Below are positions 8,566 to 16,329 of a DNA stretch of 37,061 nucleotides, one piece after another; position 1 is the stretch's first letter; each line of letters begins with the position of its first letter. The stretch comes from Betaproteobacteria bacterium (lineage in GTDB: Bacteria; Pseudomonadota; Gammaproteobacteria; Burkholderiales; Usitatibacteraceae): positions 1-37,061 of the forward strand of contig JAEUNB010000257.1 of NCBI GenBank assembly GCA_016790625.1, given 5' to 3'. A program made the position numbers and the translations under genes. The notes below the pieces were generated by a model. It did not search any database. It worked only from the letters and a program-made list of their open reading frames with translations, and had not been told where the DNA came from.

Positions 8566-8712
8566 ACGGCATTCCCTCTCCCGGCCTTTCGGCCACCCTC
8601 TCCCGTAAACGGGAGAGGGAAGAAATGAATCGCGTCACCGCTCGTTGCGATCGATGATTTGCATCTCTCTCCCGTTTACGGGAGAGAGACCGAGAGAGAG
8701 GGGAAACGGTGT
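8566..8712. repeat. Composite CCCTCTCCC palindromic element, copy 1
   Basis: The element starts CACGGCATTCCCTCTCCC and ends in a purine-rich arm and AAACGGTGT. Inside are two perfect hairpins: CCCTCTCCCGT/ACGGGAGAGGG around 8597-8620 and TCTCTCCCGT/ACGGGAGAGA around 8666-8687. A similar composite lies at 21959-22103 and a single hairpin of the same class at 29655-29674. It separates the kinase from its regulator. Confidence 0.7.
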
Positions 8713-8750
8713 GAGCTATCAGGAGAATCTACAAACTGAGAGAGAACACC

Positions 8751-8882
8751 ATGCCAACCGCAATCCTCGCCGACGACACGGGAGCGAGGGTTTCGCCTGA
8801 TGTGCCTGCGCACATCAGGTGCTCGCGAGCGCCCAAGCCGCATGCAGGCGGCGCGGGAGTGCGTGAGAATGTGACTACCTGA
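8751..8882 (+). CDS. Leader ORF: duplicated start of regulator 1 fused to the 84-bp element
   Basis: This 43-codon ORF begins MPTAILADD, almost the start of the regulator at 8894 (MPITAILADDE). At codon 10 it passes into the 84-bp element and stops at 8880-8882, 11 bases before the regulator's ATG. Over 21 bases the duplicated segment differs from the regulator's own copy by one base (ACCGCAATCCTCGCC/TGACGAC). It could be a leader peptide, or simply the broken old 5' end of the gene left by an insertion with duplication. Its frame differs from that of the regulator. Whether it is translated is unknown. Confidence 0.4.
   Translation: MPTAILADDTGARVSPDVPAHIRCSRAPKPHAGGAGVRENVTT
8778..8861 (+). 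repeat. 84-bp palindromic leader element, copy 1
   Basis: The element runs from ACGGGAGCG to GCGGGAGTG. It contains a perfect 10-bp stem CCTGATGTGC/GCACATCAGG with the 4-base loop CTGC (8796-8819) and a second hairpin GCCGC/GCGGC with a 6-base loop (8838-8853). Copy 2 at 16219-16302 has the same length and matches at 75 of 84 positions with no gaps. The flanks of the two copies are unrelated except for the duplicated regulator start. Confidence 0.85.
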
Positions 8883-8893
8883 AAGAAACTGTT

Positions 8894-9682
8894 ATGCCGA
8901 TTACCGCAATCCTCGCTGACGACGAACCCCTGCTGCGCGAGCAGCTGAAGCTGCGCCTGTCCAAACTCTGGCCCGAGTTGGAGTTGGTCGGCGAAGCCAT
9001 CAACGGTGCTGAAGCCCTGTCGATGTTTGAAGAGCTGGAACCCGACGTCGTCTTCCTTGACATCCACAGGCCGGTGATGACCGGGCTGGAGGCGGCGCGC
9101 ATGATCGGCCGCGGCCGCAGCAAGCGCGCGCACCTGGTGTTCATCACTGCGTACGACGAACACGCGGTGGAGGCCTTCGAGCGCGGCGCCATCGACTACG
9201 TGTTGAAGCCGTTCAACGAGACGCGCTTGACCGAAACCGTGACGCGATTGAAAGAACGGCTGCACGCCGAGCCGGAAGCCACGGAAGAAGACGAAGACAG
9301 CGAACTCGCCAGCGTGCTGCGCCAGCTCACCAACCGCATGGGCCTGCCCGCGACCGACTATCTACGCTGGATCAAGGCCAGCGTCGGCCAGACGGTGCGG
9401 CTGATTCCGGTGGAGGAAGTGCACTACTTCCAATCCGATGAGAAATACACCCGTGTGGTGCTGGATGATGCCGAAGTCCTGATCCGCAAACCGATCAAAG
9501 AACTGCTGGAAGAGCTGGACCCGAAACAGTTCTGGCAAATCCATCGCGCGACGATCGTCAATACGCGATCTATTTCTGGCGTAGTGCGTGGTTTGCGTGA
9601 TCAGGCTGACCTTAAACTTAAAGGGCGGACCGAGACGCTGACGGTGAGCCGGAACTTTACGCATCTGTTCAAGCAGATGTAG
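8894..9682 (+). CDS. LytTR-family response regulator, pair 1
   Basis: This 262-residue protein has an N-terminal receiver domain with acidic pocket D9/D10, phosphorylation site D56 (FLDIHRP), T85 and K105 (LKPF), and a C-terminal LytTR DNA-binding domain (about 155-262, with YFQSDEKYT and IHRATIVN). It should bind direct repeats near promoters and be controlled by the kinase upstream. The residues after D56 are HRP where most relatives, including regulator 2 here, have QMP. I start at ATG 8894; its ribosome-binding site is weak (GAAAGAA), and the leader element precedes it. It is paralogous to the regulator at 16330 and has the same length and the same HLFKQM ending. Confidence 0.94.
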   Translation: MPITAILADDEPLLREQLKLRLSKLWPELELVGEAINGAEALSMFEELEPDVVFLDIHRPVMTGLEAARMIGRGRSKRAHLVFITAYDEHAVEAFERGAIDYVLKPFNETRLTETVTRLKERLHAEPEATEEDEDSELASVLRQLTNRMGLPATDYLRWIKASVGQTVRLIPVEEVHYFQSDEKYTRVVLDDAEVLIRKPIKELLEELDPKQFWQIHRATIVNTRSISGVVRGLRDQADLKLKGRTETLTVSRNFTHLFKQM

Positions 9683-9705
9683 GGCCGCCATTGCTCGGTG
9701 GTAGT

Positions 9706-9772
9706 TGGGTTGATAGACTAAAAACGTTGTGCGTCAATGCGCACACGCGGATAAGTTAAGCCGCCCAACCCA
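9706..9772 (+). other. Three-way-junction structure before the AIPR gene
   Basis: A 7-bp closing stem (TGGGTTG 9706-9712 with CAACCCA 9766-9772) encloses two hairpins: TGTGCG/CGCACA with a 6-base loop and GCGG/CCGC. The layout resembles a small cloverleaf but has no anticodon or T-arm sequence, so it is not a tRNA. It lies between the regulator stop and the AIPR start (14 bases downstream) and could be a terminator-like structure or a structured leader. Confidence 0.35.
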
Positions 9773-9786
9773 TCTGTCTGGAAAGC

Positions 9787-11562
9787 ATGCGCTACAAAAC
9801 ACTTCTTCGGGTACTTGATCGAATCCGGGCTGAGGCGCCCACTGAACAAGCTTCTCGCTACCGACCGGATGAAGCGGAGCTTGAGAAGATCAATCAAGCA
9901 CGTGCCCGCGCGTTCATTCACCTGTACATGAAAGTGATGTTTGGGCTCGCGAACTTTTCAGAACGCGAACGAACGATTACAGACGGTGGATACGATGGCG
10001 GAATCGACGGATATTACATCGATACCGAGTCAAAACTGGTCTACCTTGTGCAGTCCAAATTTCGAACGACAGCCAAGAACTTTGAATCCAAGGAAATTGC
10101 ACTCGAAGAACTGCTGGCTATGGACGTCAGCCGAATTCTCGATGGCGAAACTACGGATGAGACGGGAAATGATTACAACGGAAAAATCAAGCAGCTTCAG
10201 CGCGAGATAGCATCGCTCACCGACGTCGCGAGATACTCCTATCGCGTCGTCATTCTCGCAAACCTTGGTGGTGTAACTCAGTCAAAACTGAGACTGCTGA
10301 CGGGTGGTTATTCCACAGAGGTCTTTGATTTTGAGAAGACGTACCAGAGACTGGTATTCCCCGTCATTACAGGAACCTATTTCGCCGCCACAGACATAGT
10401 CATACCCATTGATTTATCTAACAAGAACGCGGGTAGCAAAATCAGCTACAACGTGCGCACAAAATATGGCAGCTGCGAAATCACGTTGCTTTTCGTTCCT
10501 ACGCCCGAAGTGGCAAAACTGATGAGCAAGTACCGAAATGCAGTGCTGAAATACAATCCAAGAAGCTATTTGGATCTTGAGGGGCAGAGCGTCAATGCCG
10601 CAATCCGCTCCACCATTGTGGACTCGGCAACCAACGAGTTTGCGCTATATAACAATGGCATTACGATGCTCTCGGAAGAGACCAATATCAACGAAAAGAT
10701 AGGGCAGAAAAACAAGGCTCAGCTGAGGATCAAGAACCCGCAGATAATCAACGGCGGTCAAACCTCTTTCACGCTAAGCCGTATCTTTGAAGACAACACA
10801 TCCTCGAACGATGATGTTTTCGACGACAAAGAGGTGCTCCTCAAGATTATCACCCTAGGTGATAACGCCTCGCCAGAGTCGAAGCTGGAGCTGATTGACC
10901 AAGTATCAAATGCTACGAACAAGCAGACACCGGTTATTAATGCAGACCGGTTCGCAAATGAAGCGTTTCATGTAGCGGTACAGTCAAAGACTTTTGAACG
11001 ACATGGCCTACTCTACGAGCGGAAGCGCGGGGAATTTTCAGCCGGCGTAAAGGATGGCTATATTGAGGCCAAGTCGATTATTGAGCGCAACTTTTTCTGG
11101 CGCATTTACTATGCCTCGAATGGTCAAACTGACAAAGGCATTCAGCGCCGCCTGTTTCAGAAAAACTCTTTCCCGAATGTCAGCGTTGATCAAAACGACC
11201 CGTTCGACCGAGCCTTTCTCGGTCTAATGGTCTTCGAGAAGCTTCGGGGTGGAGCCCGTGCTAACTTACCCCTGGACCGCGAGACCTACTTCAAAGTTTT
11301 CATGTTTACAGAACTCTATTTCCTGTCAGGGATGGTCGATTGGACTAGCGAAGTGGCAGCAAAATGGCCCGGTTTTTTGAACCTTTGGGAGGAGTTCACC
11401 ACAAGGCAACGAAGGAAGCACGGGCCAAAGCAGCGCGCATACATTGACAAAAATACTGGCGAGGCACGCATCAAACTCACGGAACCCAAGCATGTCGTGG
11501 GTCCATCGTTCGCTTCTGATCTTGAAAAGTTTATCGCAGAAGTAAAGCAGCGCGCGCCCTGA
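9787..11562 (+). CDS. AIPR-family protein (abortive infection phage resistance)
   Basis: The protein has 591 residues. The AIPR domain (PF10592) is seen in the NPRSYL region followed by NNGIT (from N289) and INGGQTS. The N-terminal 180 residues contain DGGIDGYY (D74) followed by VQSKF (Q89, K91), an order like the D-x(n)-(E/Q)xK core of Mrr/PD-(D/E)XK nucleases, so a nuclease module is possible. AIPR proteins are linked to phage resistance in other bacteria; the mechanism is unclear. Base composition is lower in G+C than the neighbours (30 of 60 in 9961-10020), which suggests transfer. It is a single gene with no modification methylase beside it. GGAAAG lies 5 bases before the ATG. Confidence 0.85.
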   Translation: MRYKTLLRVLDRIRAEAPTEQASRYRPDEAELEKINQARARAFIHLYMKVMFGLANFSERERTITDGGYDGGIDGYYIDTESKLVYLVQSKFRTTAKNFESKEIALEELLAMDVSRILDGETTDETGNDYNGKIKQLQREIASLTDVARYSYRVVILANLGGVTQSKLRLLTGGYSTEVFDFEKTYQRLVFPVITGTYFAATDIVIPIDLSNKNAGSKISYNVRTKYGSCEITLLFVPTPEVAKLMSKYRNAVLKYNPRSYLDLEGQSVNAAIRSTIVDSATNEFALYNNGITMLSEETNINEKIGQKNKAQLRIKNPQIINGGQTSFTLSRIFEDNTSSNDDVFDDKEVLLKIITLGDNASPESKLELIDQVSNATNKQTPVINADRFANEAFHVAVQSKTFERHGLLYERKRGEFSAGVKDGYIEAKSIIERNFFWRIYYASNGQTDKGIQRRLFQKNSFPNVSVDQNDPFDRAFLGLMVFEKLRGGARANLPLDRETYFKVFMFTELYFLSGMVDWTSEVAAKWPGFLNLWEEFTTRQRRKHGPKQRAYIDKNTGEARIKLTEPKHVVGPSFASDLEKFIAEVKQRAP

Positions 11563-11896
11563 TTCCTTTTCAACCCGGCTCTTTACCTTGCTCCGACATC
11601 ACTAGATCATGTGCTTATGTATCGCCATCATTCGCCTGTCTTCTTACGCAGGACGTTCGAGAGACGATCAGCACATGTGTTTGATGGACGACCCGAACCA
11701 TCTGCGTTGGTGGAAATGAGCGATAGCCATTCTGCAGCTGATTCTCCGTTGGAAGCCGATGTCGTGCATCGTGGAGTCGGCTCGCATGGTAGATCGCAAG
11801 TGCGAGTCACACATGGCTAACGTCGTCCAAGCTCGGATACTTTGGTCGTCGGCTGCCGCAAATGCGTGAAGCTTCGTTCCTTAACGCTAGGTAACT
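11563..11896. other. Non-coding gap after AIPR
   Basis: A stretch of 334 bases without a convincing gene. Short frames (for example 11611-11820) have no ribosome-binding site or recognisable protein. I see no clear terminator, tRNA or repeat. It may be the right edge of the AT-richer insert. Confidence 0.5.
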
Positions 11897-12430
11897 ATGA
11901 CCTCCTCCCTGTGCACCCTCATGGCGGAATACAACCGCTGGATGAACCTTCGTCTTTACGAAGCTGCGGCAAAGCTATCCGAGGCACAACTCTTCGAGGA
12001 TCGAGGTGCATTCTTCGGCTCGCTGTTTGATACGCTGAATCACATCGCCGTCGCAGACCTGATTTGGCTGCATCGGTTCGTGCAACTCCCGGGCTTGACC
12101 GGCATCAGCAGCTTGATGACGGAGTTCCCCAGTCCGACGTCATTGCGGGAACGTGTTGCGCACTCACTGCCCGAGCTTCGTGAACTTCGCACGCGGCTCG
12201 ATGAAATCATTGTGGAGTTGGCAGGTCGTGTCACCGAACAACACCTTGCGGAAACGCTCCGATATGGCAACACCGCCGGACAGAAGCAGGCCAAGAACTT
12301 CGGCCTGCTGTTGCAGCACTTCTTCAACCATCAGACGCACCACCGGGGGCAGGCAACCACGCTGTTGTTTCAGGCCGGCGTCGATGTTGGCGTCACCGAC
12401 CTGAACGCCCTCATTGCGAATGAGGTCTGA
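11897..12430 (+). CDS. DinB-family metal-binding protein
   Basis: This 177-residue four-helix-bundle protein belongs to the DinB/YfiT-like superfamily. The likely metal-binding triad is H49 (TLNHIAVADLIWLH) with H145 and H149 in HFFNHQTHHRGQ. Members include thiol-dependent S-transferases and many uncharacterised damage-induced proteins; the substrate cannot be told here. It lies 74 bases upstream of an SRPBCC gene on the same strand. The length is usual for the family. Confidence 0.88.
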   Translation: MTSSLCTLMAEYNRWMNLRLYEAAAKLSEAQLFEDRGAFFGSLFDTLNHIAVADLIWLHRFVQLPGLTGISSLMTEFPSPTSLRERVAHSLPELRELRTRLDEIIVELAGRVTEQHLAETLRYGNTAGQKQAKNFGLLLQHFFNHQTHHRGQATTLLFQAGVDVGVTDLNALIANEV

Positions 12431-12503
12431 CCTTCGCCCGACTGCATGCCAACCCCGCAATGTGGTTGACCCCGGACGCTACGCATCACCCAAGGAGACT
12501 TCA

Positions 12504-12953
12504 TTGCATCTGATCACGGAACATACCATCGCCATCGCCAGACCCGTCGAGGCGACCTATGAGTACGCGACCAACATGGAGCGCTTCGGCGAGTGGTTCC
12601 CGGGCGTCTTGTCCATTGCATCGGCCAACTCGCTTCCGCATGGCCAGCGCGGCAAGGAGTATCTGGAAACAGTGATGGTGCCGCTCAGGGGCAAGCGGCA
12701 AATCACACTCAGCGTCAGGGATGCTCAACCCAACAAGCTGTTCGTCACGGAAGGCGCTTTTGCGCCCTTGCTGCCGAGAATGGAGATTGCCTTTCGGGCA
12801 ACAGGTACTGAGTCCTGCGAGGTCGTATGGCGCATGTTCAGCCGCAACGATGGCTTTCTTGCCGGGTTCACGCTGCTGCCGTTGACCAAAAGCGTCATGC
12901 GCAAGAGAGCCGCCATCGGCATAAAACGGCTAAAGCAGAAACTAGAAAGCTGA
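12504..12953 (+). CDS. SRPBCC-family protein (polyketide cyclase/START-like), TTG start
   Basis: The protein has 149 residues with the SRPBCC pattern: an N-terminal strand (HTIAIARPVEATYEYATNME), then a helix and GEWFPGV, a long curved sheet, and a C-terminal helix (MRKRAAIGIKRLKQKLES). Such proteins bind hydrophobic ligands; the ligand is unknown. I start at TTG 12504 because AAGGAG lies 7 bases upstream (12492-12497) and the domain begins right there. A longer in-frame start at 12414 would overlap the DinB gene and add residues with no domain match. Confidence 0.8.
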   Translation: MHLITEHTIAIARPVEATYEYATNMERFGEWFPGVLSIASANSLPHGQRGKEYLETVMVPLRGKRQITLSVRDAQPNKLFVTEGAFAPLLPRMEIAFRATGTESCEVVWRMFSRNDGFLAGFTLLPLTKSVMRKRAAIGIKRLKQKLES

Positions 12954-13029
12954 TTGGCTGTCCCCCATTGGCGCCTGCAAGTTGCATCGAAATCCTCCAC
13001 AATAATGGCGCACACAAAATGAGGTCCAC

Positions 13030-13491
13030 ATGAAAAAGACGCTCACCTTTCCCATCTCGATCAAAGCCCCACGCCAACTTGTGTACGACACCATGCTGGA
13101 CCCGGAGGGCTACAAGATCTGGACCGCCGCTTTCATGGAGGGCTGTTACTACAAGGGTTCGTGGGCGAAGGGGGCCAAGATTCAGTTTGTCGGGCCGGGC
13201 GGCGATGCCGGCATGACGGCAGAGATTGCCGAAAACCGGCCTTACGAATTCGTCTCGATCCGCCATCTTGGCGAAATCACCGCTGGCGTGGAGGACACTA
13301 CCAGCGACAAGGTGCGGGCATGGGCGCCGGCGTATGAGAACTACACGTTTGCCGACAAGGATGGCGGCACCGAGGTCATCGTCAATCTTGATACGGTGGC
13401 CGAATACGAGCAGTACATGCACGATACCTACCCGAAGGCGCTGGAGTTGCTGAAGGCGCTGTGCGAGCGCAAAGCAGCGGGTAAGGCCTGA
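13030..13491 (+). CDS. SRPBCC-family protein (AHSA1-like)
   Basis: This 153-residue protein is another START/SRPBCC-fold member. The N terminus KKTLTFPISIKAPRQLVYDTMLD and the YKIWTAAF segment match the activator-of-Hsp90-ATPase-like (AHSA1) and SRPBCC groups, and a C-terminal helix carries the YPKALELLKAL segment. It may bind a lipid or small hydrophobic ligand, with no partner evident. AGG lies 7 bases before the ATG. It is not close in sequence to the SRPBCC protein just upstream, so a recent duplication is unlikely. Confidence 0.82.
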   Translation: MKKTLTFPISIKAPRQLVYDTMLDPEGYKIWTAAFMEGCYYKGSWAKGAKIQFVGPGGDAGMTAEIAENRPYEFVSIRHLGEITAGVEDTTSDKVRAWAPAYENYTFADKDGGTEVIVNLDTVAEYEQYMHDTYPKALELLKALCERKAAGKA

Positions 13492-13524
13492 AAATGGTCG
13501 CTCCGCAGCGCCTATCTCGATAAC

Positions 13525-13592
13525 AAAACTCTAGCACTGTAGCGCGTTTCCAGCCATTTTCGGCCTAGAAGCCGCGCCAATGCTAGGGTTTT
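13525..13592. repeat. 67-bp palindrome family, copy B
   Basis: The outer arms AAAACTCTAGCACTGTAGCG and CGCGCCAATGCTAGGGTTTT pair imperfectly, and the inner part (TTTCCAGCC ... GGCCTAGAA) pairs again. It starts 33 bases after the SRPBCC stop. The A-run at the left and T-run at the right would allow termination in both directions. Confidence 0.75.
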
Positions 13593-13790
13593 CTTGATTT
13601 CACACTGTTTTACACTCTGACAGCCGCGCATCCGTCCGGCTTCCCTGCAATCCGTCACGTCATTTCTGCAATCCCGCCTGCCTCGCCTTGAGGCATCAGG
13701 CGGCGGCCCCTATTCTGCTGCCATGGAGTGAGGTCGGGCGGTTCGCCAAGGGGCCTCGCGTAAACTGACAAAAAAGTAGCAGAGCCACTC

Positions 13791-16052
13791 ATGTTCAAAG
13801 CCTTCGGAAACTTCATTCATCGCACTCCCTGGTGGGCCATGATCCTGCTGGGCATTTCCACCTTCCTGCTGCTGGTGGTGTTTTCCACTCCGGTGCACGT
13901 GATGCGCCTGTCCGACGCCGGCGCCACGCCGGAAGAACGCCGCGCCATCAAGCGTGAAATCGACCGTGCGTTCGGCGATAGCGCGCTCAACGTTGCGGAA
14001 AACATCGTCGGCGCGATCAAGGAACGCTCCAACGATCCGGTGCGCCGCCAGGAAATGGAACGCGCGTTGTCGGAAATCGCCCAGGCGCGCAAGGAAATCT
14101 TCGCCGCCCAGCGCGACGGCACCGCCGCCGCCCGCGAAGCCATGCGCGAAGCGCAGGCCAACGCCCTCGAAGCCGCGCGTGAAGCTGCCGAGGCTGCCGT
14201 GGAAGCTGCCCGCGAGGCGCGTGAGGCGGTGGAAGAAGCCAAGAGCGAAGCATTGGACAAATTGAAAGCCTCCGGCGCCGATACTGCTGCCGCCGCGAAA
14301 GCATTCGACGACACCATCAAGACGGCGCGCGAAAAGGAAAAAGCCGCGCGCGACGCGGTGAAAAAAATTACCGATACCAAACGCCGTGGCCTGTCGATCG
14401 GCATCAACACCGATGAAGGTTTCAAGCTGGATATCGAACCCAGCGACGGCGACAAACCGGCGGTGAAGATCATCATCGACGAGGGCGAGAAAAAGAAGTC
14501 CGGCATTTCGCCGCCTTCACCACCTGCCGCGCCCGGTGCGCCAGGAAAGCTCGGTACACCCGGCAAACCGGGTACCCCAAGCGCACCCGGCGCTCCGGGA
14601 AAACCTGGCAAGGCCGACGCCGACAAGGGCGTGACTTTCGACGGCACTATCGGCGGCACGCGCGTTAAGGGCAATATCGACATTGGCGAGGACGGCAAGG
14701 TCGCGATCAACCTGCCGCCGCTGGCGCCGACGGCACCGTTGCCGCCGCAGTTGCGCGAAGACATTCACGCCAAGGTGGCGAGCGATGTGTATCGCATCGG
14801 CGTCGGCGGCGCGATGCTGCTGGCCTTCATCCCGATCTTCATCATGCTGCTGATCGCCAAGTACTTCATCGATCGTTCCCGCCGCGCTACCGCGTTCGCG
14901 GAAGAGAAGAAGAAGGAAGCCGAAGTCAGCGACGTCAATCGTCAAATCACCGAGGCGCGCTTGCAGGCCTTGCAGGCACAGGTCGAGCCGCACTTTCTTT
15001 ACAACACGCTGGCCAATGTGCAGGCGCTGACCGAAGTCGATCCGGCGCAGGCCAATCAGATGACCGGCCACCTGATCCAGTACCTGCGCTCCTCATTGCC
15101 GAAGATGCGCGAGAACACCTCGACCATCGGCCAGGAAATCGAGCTGGTGCGCGCGTATCTCAACATCCTCAAGATGCGCATGGGCGAGCGGTTGGCGTTC
15201 GATATCGATTGCCCGGCCGATATGAATAGCATCTCGTTCCCGCCGTTGATGCTGCCCTCACTGGTCGAGAATGCGATCAAGCATGGTCTGGAGCCGCAGC
15301 GCGAGGGTGGGCGTATCGATGTCGTTGTGTCACGTGTGTTTACGGCCGCCGGTGATCGCATTCGTGTTGCAGTGAAGGACACCGGCCGTGGGCTGACCGA
15401 TGCGCCGGTGCAGGCCGGTGGCGGCGTGGGGCTGTCAAATATCCGCGAACGTTTGATCGCGCTTTACGGTGATCAAGGCAAGCTCACGCTGGAATCGAAC
15501 GAGCCGAAGGGCGTCGTTGCGACGATTGAAATACCAGCAGAGGCCGGTGGCATGCGCGGTGACACGATTCCGTCTGCAAGTCCGGCGGCCGGCGTCAAAG
15601 TCGCGCCGCCTCCCGCACCCAAGGGCTGGTGGGGCCGCACGCGTCACGCCATCGCCACTACGCACGGCGTGTGGGCGAAGATCATGTCGGTCACCTTCGT
15701 CACGCTGATGATCGCGTTGGCGGTGATTTTCGGCCTCGCATTGGCGGGACTCTACACCGGCATGCTGCCGATCAACGTTGGTAACGCCAAGCTGGGTGGC
15801 TTTGAAGGCATGGCGTTGGGCACCATCGGGCTGCTGGTTGCTTTCGGCGCGGTCGCATTGGTGCTGGCCATTGTCGTGGCACTGCTCTACGGGCTGGGCC
15901 TGTTCTTCGCCGGCCTGCTGATCGTCATCCCGCTGATTGTGCTGATCTCGGTGTTCCCGGCCTTGGCGCCGTTCGTGTTGATCGGCCTCGCCATCTACTG
16001 GTTCTGGTGGCGCAAGCGCGATAAAACTGAAACCAGGTCTGGCAACGTCTAA
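13791..16052 (+). CDS. LytS-type histidine kinase with coiled-coil, collagen-like and C-terminal membrane regions, pair 2
   Basis: The protein has 753 residues, about twice the size of kinase 1. Order: transmembrane segment 14-32; a long Ala/Glu/Arg-rich coiled coil (about 85-195); a Pro/Gly segment with collagen-like G-x-P triplets (241-273); transmembrane segment 336-357; His_kinase with H401 in QVEPHFLYNTLANVQ; HATPase_c with N493 (ENAIKHG), D530 (DTGRGL) and GVGLSNIRERL; then a linker and three or more C-terminal membrane segments (about 633-655, 673-700, 703-737). The region 33-335 is probably periplasmic. The C-terminal membrane part after the ATPase domain is unusual for this kinase type. 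It should phosphorylate the regulator at 16330. Confidence 0.9.
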   Translation: MFKAFGNFIHRTPWWAMILLGISTFLLLVVFSTPVHVMRLSDAGATPEERRAIKREIDRAFGDSALNVAENIVGAIKERSNDPVRRQEMERALSEIAQARKEIFAAQRDGTAAAREAMREAQANALEAAREAAEAAVEAAREAREAVEEAKSEALDKLKASGADTAAAAKAFDDTIKTAREKEKAARDAVKKITDTKRRGLSIGINTDEGFKLDIEPSDGDKPAVKIIIDEGEKKKSGISPPSPPAAPGAPGKLGTPGKPGTPSAPGAPGKPGKADADKGVTFDGTIGGTRVKGNIDIGEDGKVAINLPPLAPTAPLPPQLREDIHAKVASDVYRIGVGGAMLLAFIPIFIMLLIAKYFIDRSRRATAFAEEKKKEAEVSDVNRQITEARLQALQAQVEPHFLYNTLANVQALTEVDPAQANQMTGHLIQYLRSSLPKMRENTSTIGQEIELVRAYLNILKMRMGERLAFDIDCPADMNSISFPPLMLPSLVENAIKHGLEPQREGGRIDVVVSRVFTAAGDRIRVAVKDTGRGLTDAPVQAGGGVGLSNIRERLIALYGDQGKLTLESNEPKGVVATIEIPAEAGGMRGDTIPSASPAAGVKVAPPPAPKGWWGRTRHAIATTHGVWAKIMSVTFVTLMIALAVIFGLALAGLYTGMLPINVGNAKLGGFEGMALGTIGLLVAFGAVALVLAIVVALLYGLGLFFAGLLIVIPLIVLISVFPALAPFVLIGLAIYWFWWRKRDKTETRSGNV

Positions 16053-16061
16053 TCGATAGCA

Positions 16062-16086
16062 GCCATCCGGCGTCACGCGGGATGGC
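16062..16086 (+). terminator. Hairpin after kinase 2, possible terminator
   Basis: A perfect 7-bp stem GCCATCC/GGATGGC encloses GGCGTCACGCG, which can add further pairs, followed by a weak T-rich stretch (CGTTTGTCTT). It starts 10 bases after the kinase stop. The T-run is poor, so termination is uncertain. Confidence 0.4.
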
Positions 16087-16098
16087 CGTTTGTCTTAC

Positions 16099-16128
16099 TT
16101 GTCATGTTCGTATGTAATTCTCAATAAT
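16099..16128 (+). promoter_or_regulatory. Putative sigma-70 promoter for leader ORF and regulator 2
   Basis: TTGTCA (16099-16104) and AATAAT (16123-16128) are each one base off consensus and are separated by 18 bp, in a locally AT-rich stretch. Transcription would start about 55 bases before the leader ATG at 16189, so the leader element would lie in the 5' untranslated region of the regulator mRNA. Confidence 0.45.
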
Positions 16129-16188
16129 TGTGCGATATGGGCGACAATCGTCGTCACAAATAACGATAAGCAACCAGCCTTTGCCAAT

Positions 16189-16299
16189 ATGACAACCGAA
16201 ATCACCGCAATCATTGCAACGGGAGCGGGGGTTTCACGGGATGTGCCTGCGCACATCCCGTGCCCGCGAGCGCACAAGCCGCATGCAGGCGGCGCGTGA
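16189..16299 (+). CDS. Leader ORF: duplicated start of regulator 2 fused to the 84-bp element
   Basis: This 36-codon ORF begins MTTEITAIIA, close to the regulator's own start MTTATEITAIIAEDE at 16330. The 23 bases from ACCGAAATCACC through ATCATTGC are identical in both places. At codon 11 the frame enters the element and ends at TGA 16297-16299. The regulator is in the same frame, with only this one TGA between them. It may be a leader peptide or the remnant of an interrupted start. Translation is unproven. Confidence 0.4.
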   Translation: MTTEITAIIATGAGVSRDVPAHIPCPRAHKPHAGGA

Positions 16300-16302
16300 G
16301 TG
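16219..16302 (+). repeat. 84-bp palindromic leader element, copy 2
   Basis: It has the same length as copy 1 (8778-8861) and 75 of 84 bases match. The stem is CGGGATGTGC/GCACATCCCG with loop CTGC (16237-16260). Two base pairs differ from copy 1 and both members of each pair have changed (C-G to G-C and T-A to G-C). The second hairpin GCCGC/GCGGC is unchanged. Confidence 0.85.
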
Positions 16303-16329
16303 TCAACCGATAGAGATCAAATTCAAATC

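Noticed and set aside
9706..9772. Possible tRNA
   Set aside because: The fold has only two inner hairpins and lacks the T-arm GTTCRA sequence and a plausible anticodon arm.
11611..11820. 69-codon plus-strand frame and 60-codon minus-strand frame
   Set aside because: Neither has a ribosome-binding site or similarity I recognise; the region is treated as non-coding.
12414..12503. Longer start for the first SRPBCC gene
   Set aside because: It would overlap the DinB gene; AAGGAG before TTG 12504 and the domain boundary favour the shorter form.
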